Assembly (NCBI RefSeq): GCF_015624505.1
Contig: NZ_CP061379.1
Span: 5,456,001-5,520,000 of the forward strand
DNA: 64,000 nucleotides
From: Bradyrhizobium commune
GTDB lineage: Bacteria; Pseudomonadota; Alphaproteobacteria; Rhizobiales; Xanthobacteraceae
Reading direction: 5' to 3'
Positions 36,174 to 43,876 of this stretch are shown here, in pieces. The notes below the pieces were generated by a model that saw nothing but the letters and a program-made list of their open reading frames with translations, did no database searches and had not been told where the DNA came from. The position numbers were made by a program, and so were the translations under genes. Within the stretch, counting starts at the first letter, position 1. Each line of letters starts with the position of its first letter.

Positions 36174-36662
36174 ATGAGCAGAAGTCGAGAGAACAGACAG
36201 ATGATGCAGATCAACCAGCCGCTTGGCATCGACGAATGCAACTGCAACGCCATGCGCAAGGCGAGCCGGCAGATTACGCGCCTCTACGATGCCCACCTCG
36301 CGCCAACCGGCCTTCGCATCACGCAGTTCCTGACGCTCGCGGCGCTGAACGAGGTCGGAAGCGCAGGGATCAACGCGCTGGCCGAACGGCTCGACATCGA
36401 GCGGACGGCGATGGGCAAGATGGTCGGCTTCCTGGAGCGCGACGGCCTGATCAGGCTCCGTCCGTCCCCCACCGACGGCCGCAGCCGCCTGATCGAGCTC
36501 ACCGAGAAGGGGCGCCGCCTTCACAAGGAGGCGGCTCCGCTCTGGCGCGACGCGCAACGGCAATTCGCGCAGCTGAATGGCGCGAAGAACGTCGCCGAGC
36601 TGCGCAAGGGATTGCAACAGATGGTCGTCGGCGACATGGCCGCGACCTCGTCCGACGACTGA
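36174..36662 (+). CDS. MarR-family transcriptional regulator
   Basis: A winged-helix regulator of up to 162 residues. The double ATG at 36201/36204 is an equally plausible start after GAGAGAACAG. It has the recognition helix LAERLDIERTAMGKMVGFLE, the wing DGLIRLRPSPTDGRSRLIEL, and two closely spaced cysteines near the N-terminus (DECNCNAMRKASR), which could sense oxidants or electrophiles. It lies 15 bases after the NmrA-like gene. It probably binds the two GAGyATATGCTC palindromes upstream of the operon and represses it. Confidence 0.9.
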   Translation: MSRSRENRQMMQINQPLGIDECNCNAMRKASRQITRLYDAHLAPTGLRITQFLTLAALNEVGSAGINALAERLDIERTAMGKMVGFLERDGLIRLRPSPTDGRSRLIELTEKGRRLHKEAAPLWRDAQRQFAQLNGAKNVAELRKGLQQMVVGDMAATSSDD

Positions 36663-36698
36663 ACGTCTCGGCACATCGCCCACTCCATGGAGATGATC

Positions 36699-37100
36699 AT
36701 GAAACACACTTTCGCCGCCGGCCTGACGTTGCTGCTCGGAATGCTCGGCCCGGGCGCCGGATACGCGCAATCCGCGCCACCACCGCCGACGCCGACCACG
36801 AAAATCCTTGCGATCGGCACCGTGAATCCCGGTGTCGACCCGGCAAAAGTGTTCGCGACCCTGCCGAACGAGGTTCGCGACACCGTGGACCTCTATCTGA
36901 ACGGCAAGATCGACCAATGGTATTCGCTGGCAGACCGTCGCGGCGTGGTGTTCCTGCTGAATGTCACGGATGTCGCGGCCGCCCATGAGATGCTCGAAAA
37001 GCTGCCGCTGGGCCAGGCCCATCTGATGAGCTTTGAGCTGATTCCGATCGGACCGCTCAACCCGCTGCGCGCGTTGCAGGGGATGAAGGCAAATCCGTGA
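36699..37100 (+). CDS. Exported protein with muconolactone isomerase-like fold
   Basis: A 133-residue protein. A signal peptide (MKHTFAAGLTLLLGMLGPGAGYAQ) is followed by a Pro-rich linker and a small ferredoxin-like domain (AKVFATLPNEVRDTVDLYLN, GVVFLLNVTDVAAAHEML, AHLMSFELIPIGPLNPL) resembling muconolactone isomerase/YCII-like proteins. An isomerase with a leader is unusual. It follows the MarR gene by 36 bases, so it probably belongs to the same regulon. Function unknown. Confidence 0.7.
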   Translation: MKHTFAAGLTLLLGMLGPGAGYAQSAPPPPTPTTKILAIGTVNPGVDPAKVFATLPNEVRDTVDLYLNGKIDQWYSLADRRGVVFLLNVTDVAAAHEMLEKLPLGQAHLMSFELIPIGPLNPLRALQGMKANP

Positions 37101-37153
37101 AGTCGCGCGGTCATTGCGGGACCAGCGCGGCATCGCTGCCTTCACCCACCCGA

Positions 37154-37291
37154 TCAGTCCGATGCCGTCTTGGCCGAGACCGACTGGCTCGTGCGGGTGC
37201 CTTCGCCGGTGTCGAGGCGATAGAGAGCCACCGCGCCGCCGGCCAGGACGACGACGATGACGACGATCGCGATCACGTTCTTGCTGCTCAA
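37154..37291 (-). CDS. Small single-pass membrane protein (45 residues)
   Basis: Starts at TTG 37291 after GGAGGATG. The product is SSKNVIAIVVIVVVLAGGAV then ALYRLDTGEGTRTSQSVSAK, i.e. a single hydrophobic helix at the N-terminus followed by a short polar tail. No function is recognised. A candidate EcfG-type stress promoter lies upstream on this strand: GGAAC (complement of 37344-37348), a 17-base spacer and GGTT (complement of 37323-37326). It is divergent from the CYTH-CHAD gene. Confidence 0.6.
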   Translation of the reverse strand: MSSKNVIAIVVIVVVLAGGAVALYRLDTGEGTRTSQSVSAKTASD

Positions 37292-37322
37292 GCGAACATC
37301 CTCCGGCTGATACGCTGGTTGT

Positions 37323-37348
37323 AACCGATCACGAGCGTCCCAAGTTCC
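37323..37348 (-). promoter_or_regulatory. Candidate EcfG (general stress sigma factor) promoter
   Basis: On the minus strand GGAAC-N17-GGTT, one base off the alphaproteobacterial EcfG consensus GGAAC-N16/17-CGTT. It ends 31 bases before the TTG start of the small membrane protein, a suitable distance. Confidence 0.45.
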
Positions 37349-37468
37349 GTGAAGTTTCCATGACGTCCACGCAGCGTTTTCCCGGCTACGATTCCGCGCG
37401 GGAATGTCGGCCAACAATCGGAACTTCTCGCCGTTGCGCTGCTTTGATTCCCGCAACGGAAGCCGCCC

Positions 37469-38980
37469 ATGACGACAGAAACGGAACTGAAATTCCGCCT
37501 TGCGCCGCGTCAGCTCTCGACCGTTTTGCGCAATGGCGCATCGCGCAGGCATGGCGACCCGACCGGGCAGACACTGATCTCGACCTATTACGACACGAAG
37601 AAGCACAAGCTGAGGCGGAACGGCTTGGTGCTCCGGGTCCGCAAGATCGACGACCGGTACGTCCAGACCGTGAAAGCGCGCGGCCTCACCGACGTGACGC
37701 GCGGCGAATGGGAGAACGAGGTCGCCGGCGCCAAGCCTGAGCTCGCGAAAACAAGACATACGCCGCTCGACGACATTGCCACCAGAAACTTTTCCGGCAA
37801 GTTGAAGCCGGTCTTTCAGACCGACGTCCGCCGCACGGCGCGGATGCGGCGCGTCCGGAGAAGCCGGATCGAGCTCGCGATCGACCAGGGCCGGATCACC
37901 GCCGGCCGCCGCTCCCGTCCCGTCGCCGAACTCGAGCTGGAGCTGAAGTCCGGGCAGATCGCCGACCTGTTCAGACTGGCGCGGATCTTTGAACGCAAGG
38001 CAGGGGCCGAACTCGATCCGCGCTCGAAGGCCGAGCGAGGTTTCGAGCTCGTGGCGGGGAACGGCCGGAGCGCGCAACGCGCCGAGCCGATCCGGCTCAC
38101 GCACGAGGTTTCACCGCAAGACGCTTTCCGCATCATCGCGCATTCGGCGCTTCGTCAGGTGACCACGAACGCCGATCCGGTGCGTAACAAGGATTCCGAG
38201 GGAGTTCATCAGATGCGCGTCGGCCTGCGCAGGCTGCGAGCGGCGATCTCGCTTTTCGACGACATCATGCCGCGGGTAGGCACGGGCCGGATCAAGGCCG
38301 AGCTCAAATGGCTCACCGGCGAACTCGCGCCGGCACGCGAGATCGACGTCTTTGTCAAGGACAGCATTGAACCGCTTCCCGAGCAGGGCGTCCCGCGACG
38401 CGGCGCCGGCGCGATACGCAAGAAATTCTCCGCGCAACGGATGGCAGCCTTCCGGCGTGCCGGCGAGGCGGTTGCGTCGGCGCGCTATCGCCGCCTGCTG
38501 ATCGACGTCGCCGAATGGATCGAGGCGATGCGGGCCAGCGCCGACGACGGCCGCTCGATCGCCGCCTATGCCGCCGAGATGCTCGACCGGCACACCAGGA
38601 AGGTGCGAAAGCAGGGCAAGCAGCTCGCCGAGCTCGATCCGCGGCGGCGCCACAAGCTGCGCATCAGGATCAAGAAGATCCGCTATGCCGTCGATTTCTT
38701 CAAAAGCCTCTACCGCGATCGCGACCAGAACGAGCTTGCGGATTTTTCCGGCCGGCTGAAGCAGCTGCAATCGGCGCTGGGATCGCTGAACGACTTCATG
38801 GCGCATCGCGAGCTGGCGACGAAGGCAGCGTTGGCAGCGCCGCCTGCGAACCGGCGCGCCCAGGCTTTCGCATCCGGCTTCATTGTCGGCCAGGAGCGCG
38901 AGGCGGCTCACGGCCTGATGAAGAATGCCGCGCGGGAGCTGCGTCGATTGCATCGGCTGCGGGTCGAGCCGCGCAAGTGA
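37469..38980 (+). CDS. CYTH and CHAD domain protein (triphosphatase/polyphosphate-binding)
   Basis: A 503-residue two-domain protein. The N-terminal CYTH domain begins with the ExExK metal and phosphate motif (Glu4, Glu6, Lys8) and has the paired basic strands LVLRVRKIDD and FQTDVRRTARMRRVRRSR of triphosphate tunnel enzymes. The C-terminal half is a CHAD helical domain (VHQMRVGLRRLRAAISLFDD, HKLRIRIKKIRYAVDFFKSL) with many conserved His/Arg/Lys that bind polyphosphate. Known relatives hydrolyse inorganic triphosphate. Downstream are an avidin-like gene and a Pit phosphate transporter, fitting a phosphate-storage role. Confidence 0.92.
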   Translation: MTTETELKFRLAPRQLSTVLRNGASRRHGDPTGQTLISTYYDTKKHKLRRNGLVLRVRKIDDRYVQTVKARGLTDVTRGEWENEVAGAKPELAKTRHTPLDDIATRNFSGKLKPVFQTDVRRTARMRRVRRSRIELAIDQGRITAGRRSRPVAELELELKSGQIADLFRLARIFERKAGAELDPRSKAERGFELVAGNGRSAQRAEPIRLTHEVSPQDAFRIIAHSALRQVTTNADPVRNKDSEGVHQMRVGLRRLRAAISLFDDIMPRVGTGRIKAELKWLTGELAPAREIDVFVKDSIEPLPEQGVPRRGAGAIRKKFSAQRMAAFRRAGEAVASARYRRLLIDVAEWIEAMRASADDGRSIAAYAAEMLDRHTRKVRKQGKQLAELDPRRRHKLRIRIKKIRYAVDFFKSLYRDRDQNELADFSGRLKQLQSALGSLNDFMAHRELATKAALAAPPANRRAQAFASGFIVGQEREAAHGLMKNAARELRRLHRLRVEPRK

Positions 38981-39030
38981 CCTCGCAGAAAAAAGCGACC
39001 TTGCAGAAACAAGCGACCTTGGAGAAACCG
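38977..39030 (+). repeat. Three tandem 18-bp units between the CHAD and avidin-like genes
   Basis: Three copies of GYGACCTYGSAGAAAMMR-like 18-mers run without gaps (38977-38994, 38995-39012, 39013-39030). The stop codon of the CHAD gene lies in unit 1. Unit 3 differs by GCAG to GGAG, which creates the ribosome site GGAGAAA for the avidin-like gene. Confidence 0.8.
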
Positions 39031-39032
39031 GC

Positions 39033-39401
39033 ATGGCATGGGTCGGCAGTTGGCGAAATCAATTCGGATCGATCCTGCGCATCATCAGCGATGCGGAGGG
39101 CCGCATCGAGGGAACATTCGAGACCGCGCTCGAAGACAGCGGCTTTTACGGTCAGACAATCCAGGTCATCGGATTTCACAAGGGCAATTGCATCGCCTTC
39201 GTCGCCGCAGGCGCGTCTCCGTCAGGCGACCGTGTGGTGTCATACACGGGCCTGTTGCGCCACGGGAAAATGGAGACCGCCTGGTTCGTGGTCGCCGACC
39301 AGGCGCTGAGCGCCGCCGGCGAAGGCGAACCCGCGAAGCTCAAGCCGTTGAACTGGTGGCGCGCCGTGACAACGAACGTCGACACCTTCGAGCGGGCCTA
39401 G
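39033..39401 (+). CDS. Avidin-family (bradavidin-like) protein without signal peptide
   Basis: A 122-residue beta-barrel protein of the avidin/streptavidin family. Aligned to streptavidin, biotin-site positions are kept as Asn9 (N23) and Ser13 (S27) in WRNQFGS, Trp84 (W108) in TAWFVV, Trp109 (W120) in NWWRAV and Asp117 (D128) in NVDTF. Tyr43, Ser45 and Trp79 are replaced by Phe29, Thr31 and Phe56. Avidins are normally secreted, but this one starts MAWVGSWRNQ at the fold itself, so it should be cytoplasmic. ATG 39033 follows GGAGAAA within a tandem repeat. It lies between CYTH-CHAD and Pit genes on the same strand. Confidence 0.85.
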   Translation: MAWVGSWRNQFGSILRIISDAEGRIEGTFETALEDSGFYGQTIQVIGFHKGNCIAFVAAGASPSGDRVVSYTGLLRHGKMETAWFVVADQALSAAGEGEPAKLKPLNWWRAVTTNVDTFERA

Positions 39402-39457
39402 ATCCCGCCTCCGATCCGTAAATTCCTGGCCAACACCCTGCGCAACGAGCGATCCCC

Positions 39458-41077
39458 ATGTCCGATCTCGCCCTCAACGATGCACAGCTGACCTCCGAAG
39501 CCACCGCCAGGCCCGACCTGCACCGCAAGCCGCATGTGAGCATGGTGGCGGTGTTCCTGCTCTTCCTCGTCAGCGGGATCGGCTACGCCGCCTACGGCAT
39601 CTTCACCGACACGCACAGCGTCGGCGAGCCGCTGGCGCTCACAGCAATGCTCCTTCTCGGCGTCGCCCTCATGATCGCGCTCGGCTTCGAGTTCGTGAAC
39701 GGCTTTCACGACACCGCGAACGCGGTCGCGACCGTCATCTACACGCACAGCCTGCCGCCACTGACCGCGGTGATCTGGTCGGGCCTGTTCAACTTCCTCG
39801 GCGTGCTCGTATCCACCGGCGCGGTCGCCTACAGCGTCATCACGCTGCTGCCGGTCGACCTGATCCTGCAAGTCGGCAGCACCGCCGGCTACGCCATGAT
39901 CTTCGCCTTGCTGATTGCCGCCATCATCTGGAATCTGGCGACTTGGTCGATGGGCATTCCCAACAGCTCGTCGCACTGCCTGATCGGTTCGATCATGGGC
40001 GTCGGCATCGCCAACCAGTTGATGGCACCCGCGGGCCAGGCCACGTCGGGTGTCGACTGGTCGCAGGCAATCAGCGTCGGCAAGGCGCTGCTGTTCAGCC
40101 CGGCGGTCGGCTTCGTCCTCTCCGCCCTGCTGTTGCTCCTGTTGAAAGTCGTGGTTCCCGTGCGGAAGCTGTACGAGGAGCCGAAGGGCGCGACGCCGTG
40201 GTGGATCCGCGGCATCCTGATCCTTACTTGCACCGGCGTGTCCTTTGCGCATGGCGGCAATGACGGCCAGAAGGGCATGGGCCTGATCATGCTGATCCTG
40301 ATCGGCGTGGCGCCGACCGCTTATGCGCTGAACCGGACCATGCCGGAATCGAGCACGCCGGCCTTCGTCGACGTCACCGGCAAGGCCAAGTCGGTGTTCG
40401 CAGCTCAGGCGCAAGGTGCGCAGGCGGGCAACGCCGACGACGCGCGAGGCCTGATCGGCGATGCGCTCAAGACGCGGAATCTGAACCGCCCGGAGGTGTT
40501 CGCTGCGCTGGCTGTGCTTTCGGACGACATCGCGAACGGGGTGAAGAACTATGGCTCGATCAGCCGCATTCCGGCCGCGGCGACGGCGAACATGCGCAAC
40601 GACATGTATATGGTGTCCGACGCGGTCCGCCTGTTGCCGGAAGCCGGCGCCAATCTCAACGCGGGCGACGGCGCGATCCTGAAGCAGTATCGCGCCGACC
40701 TCGAGCATGGCACGCGCTTCATTCCCAACTGGGTCAAGGTCTCGGTCGCGATCGCGCTTGGGCTGGGCACCATGGTCGGCTGGCGGCGGATCGTCGTGAC
40801 GGTCGGCGAGCGCATCGGCAAGCAGCATCTCACCTATGCGCAAGGTGCCTCTGCCGAGATCGTGGCCGCCGGAACGATTTTGGGGGCCGAGTTCTACGGC
40901 ATGCCGGTGTCCACCACGCACATCCTGTCGAGTGGTGTTGCCGGCACCATGGCAGCCAACGGCTCGGGGCTGCAAACGGCCACGATCAGGAACATCGTGC
41001 TGGCGTGGATCCTGACACTGCCGGCCGCGATGCTGATCGCAGGCTGCCTGTATCTGCTGTTCCGCATTGTGGTCTGA
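39458..41077 (+). CDS. pit: Low-affinity inorganic phosphate transporter (Pit family)
   Basis: A 539-residue membrane protein of the PiT family. The first family signature GFEFVNGFHDTANAVATVIYT is near residues 75-95, and the duplicated second half has HGGNDGQKGMGL. It transports phosphate as a metal-phosphate complex with protons or sodium. A soluble central loop of about 150 residues (SSTPAFVDVTGKAKSVFAAQ onward) splits the two halves, longer than in E. coli PitA but seen in other proteobacterial members. It follows the avidin-like gene by 56 bases. Confidence 0.93.
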   Translation: MSDLALNDAQLTSEATARPDLHRKPHVSMVAVFLLFLVSGIGYAAYGIFTDTHSVGEPLALTAMLLLGVALMIALGFEFVNGFHDTANAVATVIYTHSLPPLTAVIWSGLFNFLGVLVSTGAVAYSVITLLPVDLILQVGSTAGYAMIFALLIAAIIWNLATWSMGIPNSSSHCLIGSIMGVGIANQLMAPAGQATSGVDWSQAISVGKALLFSPAVGFVLSALLLLLLKVVVPVRKLYEEPKGATPWWIRGILILTCTGVSFAHGGNDGQKGMGLIMLILIGVAPTAYALNRTMPESSTPAFVDVTGKAKSVFAAQAQGAQAGNADDARGLIGDALKTRNLNRPEVFAALAVLSDDIANGVKNYGSISRIPAAATANMRNDMYMVSDAVRLLPEAGANLNAGDGAILKQYRADLEHGTRFIPNWVKVSVAIALGLGTMVGWRRIVVTVGERIGKQHLTYAQGASAEIVAAGTILGAEFYGMPVSTTHILSSGVAGTMAANGSGLQTATIRNIVLAWILTLPAAMLIAGCLYLLFRIVV

Positions 41078-41203
41078 GCCGCGCGGGTCCAGTTCTTACC
41101 CGCACGAAGGCCACATCCGGAATAAGGGGGCTGCTACTGTCGCCATTGGCACCCGCCCTCCAATCATGTAACCCCACCCAAAAGCTTTTCGGGACGGGAC
41201 GCT

Positions 41204-42451
41204 ATGGGGACCGCTGCCACTGACGACGCGGGAGACGGCAGCCGCGCATTGATCTTTGCGCTGGTGGCGCTTGCCTGCGGGCACATGCTCTCGACATTGC
41301 TGCGCACGATTCCGGCCCTCAGCCTCGATTTGATGGCGGCGGATTTCCGCATCGAGCCGCAGGCGCTGGCAAGCCTCACCTCGGTCTATCATTTTGCTTT
41401 CGCCGCGTCGCAGATCCCGGTTGGCGCCGCGATGGACCGGTTTGGCGTGCGGCCGGTGTCGCTCGGCCTGCTGGCGGGAACCATCGTCGGCGCGATCGCG
41501 TCGGGGTTCGCGACCGGGCCTGAGAGTTTTGCATTCGGGCAATTGCTGCTGGGGATCGCGACGTCGGGCATGCTGATGTGCCCGATGACGCTGGCAGCCA
41601 AGCAATTGTCGGCGGCGCGCTTCGGCCTGTGGTCGGGCGCGATCCTGTCGATCGGCAACATAGGGATGCTGCTGTCGTCGAGCCCGCTCGCCTTCGTGGT
41701 CGATCATTATGGCTGGCGCGCCGGGTTCTGGATCGCTGCTCTCGGCGGCGTCGCGGTGGCGCTGGCGGTACTCGCGCTGGTGCCGAACCAGAAGGCCGAG
41801 CACCAGGACGCCTCCTCGCCGCTGGCGCAGATGATCGAGGTGCTCAGGCTCGGCCTGTCGCGGCCGCTGCGCGGGCTGATCGCGCTGGCGCTGGTGTCGC
41901 TTGCGACCTCGCTGGTGCTGCGCGGGCTGTGGGGCGGGCCGTGGCTGATGCAGGTGAAGGGCCTGTCGCGGGTCGAGGCCGGCAACCAGCTCGGCGCCTA
42001 TACGCTGGCGATGATCGCGGGTCCGCTGCTGCTGGGCATGATCGACCGCAAGGTCGGCCGCCGCCGCGAGCTCGTGGCCGGCGCCCACGCGACCGCGGCG
42101 CTGCTGGTCGCGCTGATGGCGCTCGGCGCGCCGCATTTTCCCGTTGCATGGCTGTTCGGCGTATCCGTCATGCCGCCGCAATACGACCTGGTTCTGTTCG
42201 TGCTGATTGGCCTTTCGACCTCCGCGCAGCCGCTGCTGTTCGGGATGTGCCGGCAGCTGGTCGACGCGCAAACCGCCGGCAAGGCGCTGGCCGCGGTGAA
42301 CCTCGCCTTCTTCCTCGGCACGGCGCTGATGCAGTCGATCACCGGCGCGGTGGCGGCATTTGCGGGACTGCCGGCGGTGCTGCTGTTCATGGCGGCGGCG
42401 CTGCTCGCGGGGGTGACGATCTTTTTGACTTACACGTCATCGCGTTCGTAG
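41204..42451 (+). CDS. MFS transporter
   Basis: A 415-residue permease with twelve predicted helices. The MFS loop is recognisable in GAAMDRFGVRPVSLGLLAGT between helices 2 and 3, and a second, weaker one in GMIDRKVGRRRELVAG. The substrate is unknown; it resembles nitrate/nitrite- or drug-type MFS members only loosely. It is followed directly by a palindromic repeat and then by an M20-type peptidase gene. Confidence 0.87.
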   Translation: MGTAATDDAGDGSRALIFALVALACGHMLSTLLRTIPALSLDLMAADFRIEPQALASLTSVYHFAFAASQIPVGAAMDRFGVRPVSLGLLAGTIVGAIASGFATGPESFAFGQLLLGIATSGMLMCPMTLAAKQLSAARFGLWSGAILSIGNIGMLLSSSPLAFVVDHYGWRAGFWIAALGGVAVALAVLALVPNQKAEHQDASSPLAQMIEVLRLGLSRPLRGLIALALVSLATSLVLRGLWGGPWLMQVKGLSRVEAGNQLGAYTLAMIAGPLLLGMIDRKVGRRRELVAGAHATAALLVALMALGAPHFPVAWLFGVSVMPPQYDLVLFVLIGLSTSAQPLLFGMCRQLVDAQTAGKALAAVNLAFFLGTALMQSITGAVAAFAGLPAVLLFMAAALLAGVTIFLTYTSSRS

Positions 42452-42529
42452 GATGGGTAGAGCGACAGCGAAACCCATCGTTCTTGCCGGAAGGTGATGG
42501 GTTTCGCGAAGAGCTCTACCCATCCTACG
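42447..42529. repeat. Palindromic repeat, GTAGGATGGGT family, copy 2
   Basis: An 83-bp hairpin with ends CGTAGGATGGGT and ACCCATCCTACG and inner GCGAAACCCATC/GATGGGTTTCGC. It is very close in sequence to the element at 34419. It overlaps the last codons of the MFS gene by five bases and ends 18 bases before the next start, so its hairpin forms in the intercistronic RNA. Confidence 0.88.
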
Positions 42530-42547
42530 CGTCAAGGAATGACCTCC

Positions 42548-43753
42548 ATGCCAGTCGACCACCAAGCCGCCACCGACCGCCTCATGCGCTTCCTCTCCGT
42601 GGAAGGCATCACCGGACAGGAGGCGGCGATCGGGCGCGAGCTCACGGCCGCGCTGAAGGAGGGCGGCGTGCCGGCCAAGGCGATCCGGCTCGACGATGCC
42701 AACACCCGCATTCCGGTGCCGACCGAGACCGGCAATTTGATCGTCGACCTGCCCGGCCGCGGCGCGCTGCATAACCAGCCGCGGATCATGTTCATGACCC
42801 ACATGGACACCGTGCCGCTCTGCGCCGGCGCCAAGCCGAAGAAATCCGGCCGCAAAATCGTCAACTCCGCCAAGACCGCGCTCGGCGGCGACAATCGCTG
42901 CGGCTGCGGCGTGCTGGTGACCTTGGCGGCCGAGCTCGAAAAGCAGAAGCTCGATCATCCGCCGATCACGCTGCTGTTCTGCGTGCGCGAGGAGAGCGGG
43001 CTCTATGGCGCGCGCCACGTCAAGCTCGACGAGCTCGGCAAGCCGGTGATGGCCTTCAACTATGACGGCGGCTCGGCGTCCAACGTCGTGATCGGCGCGG
43101 TCGGCGCGGACCGCTGGACCGTCGAGATCTTTGGCCGCGCCTCGCATGCGGGCGGCGCGCCCGAGCGCGGCATCTCCTCGACCATGATCATGGCGCTGGC
43201 GCTGGCGGACGTGAAGGCCGGCGGCTGGTTCGGCAAGGTGGTGAAGGGCAAGGGCGCGAGCGCGCGGATGGGCACCAGCAATGTCGGGCCCGTCACCGGC
43301 GGCGAAGGCCGGCCCGCCGGCGATGCCACCAACGTCGTCACCGATTACGTGCATGTGCGCGGCGAGAGCCGCAGCCACGACGGAAAGTTCTTCAAGGAGA
43401 TCACGAAAGCCTACAAGACCGCGTTCGAGAGGGCGGCCAAGAAGGTGACGAACACGCTGGGCAAGTCCGGCAAGGTCAAGTTCAAGGCGGAGACCGATTA
43501 CTATCCGTTCCGCATGAAGGACAACCTCCCCGTCGTCAAACGCGCGATCGAGGCGGTGTCCGCGGTCGGCGGCACGCCGAACGTCCGCGCCGCCAATGGC
43601 GGGCTCGACGCCAACTGGATGGTGCGCCACGGCGTTCCGACCGTGACCTTCGGCGCCGGCCAGAACGAGGCGCACACCATCGACGAGTGGATCAATCTCG
43701 ACGAATATGATCGCGCCTGCGCGCTGGCCGTGCAGCTTGCGACGATGCGGTGA
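42548..43753 (+). CDS. M20-family metallopeptidase (peptidase T-like)
   Basis: A 401-residue di-zinc peptidase. Metal-site residues are visible in order: FMTHMDTVPL (His, Asp), LGGDNRCGCGV (bridging Asp), VREESGLYG (Glu base and ligand), NYDGGSAS (Asp) and NEAHTIDEW (His). The insert RASHAGGAPERG belongs to the dimerisation lid. It probably removes N-terminal residues from small peptides in the cytoplasm. ATG 42548 lies nine bases after AAGGA; an in-frame ATG at 42539 is too close to that site. Confidence 0.9.
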   Translation: MPVDHQAATDRLMRFLSVEGITGQEAAIGRELTAALKEGGVPAKAIRLDDANTRIPVPTETGNLIVDLPGRGALHNQPRIMFMTHMDTVPLCAGAKPKKSGRKIVNSAKTALGGDNRCGCGVLVTLAAELEKQKLDHPPITLLFCVREESGLYGARHVKLDELGKPVMAFNYDGGSASNVVIGAVGADRWTVEIFGRASHAGGAPERGISSTMIMALALADVKAGGWFGKVVKGKGASARMGTSNVGPVTGGEGRPAGDATNVVTDYVHVRGESRSHDGKFFKEITKAYKTAFERAAKKVTNTLGKSGKVKFKAETDYYPFRMKDNLPVVKRAIEAVSAVGGTPNVRAANGGLDANWMVRHGVPTVTFGAGQNEAHTIDEWINLDEYDRACALAVQLATMR

Positions 43754-43769
43754 GCCGTTGAGACGCACT

Positions 43770-43861
43770 CGTAGGGTGGGTTGGCCGAAGGCGTAACCTA
43801 CCTCTTGACTTTCCACGCAGACAGAGACGCGGTGGGTTACGCTTCGCTAACCCACCCTACG
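43770..43861. repeat. Palindromic repeat, diverged copy 3 (GTAGGGTGGGTT form)
   Basis: CGTAGGGTGGGTT at 43770 pairs with AACCCACCCTACG ending at 43861, and GCGTAACC pairs with GGTTACGC inside. It has the same architecture as copies 1 and 2 but with G for A in the arms and a different centre. It lies between the two M20-family genes. Confidence 0.8.
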
Positions 43862-43876
43862 ATCCACCGGCAACCG

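Noticed and set aside
41077..41203. Additional EcfG promoter sites in intergenic gaps
   Set aside because: Looked in the main intergenic gaps for GGAAC-N16/17-CGTT on both strands; apart from 59828 (exact, both directions) and 37323 (one mismatch) I saw none with correct spacing.
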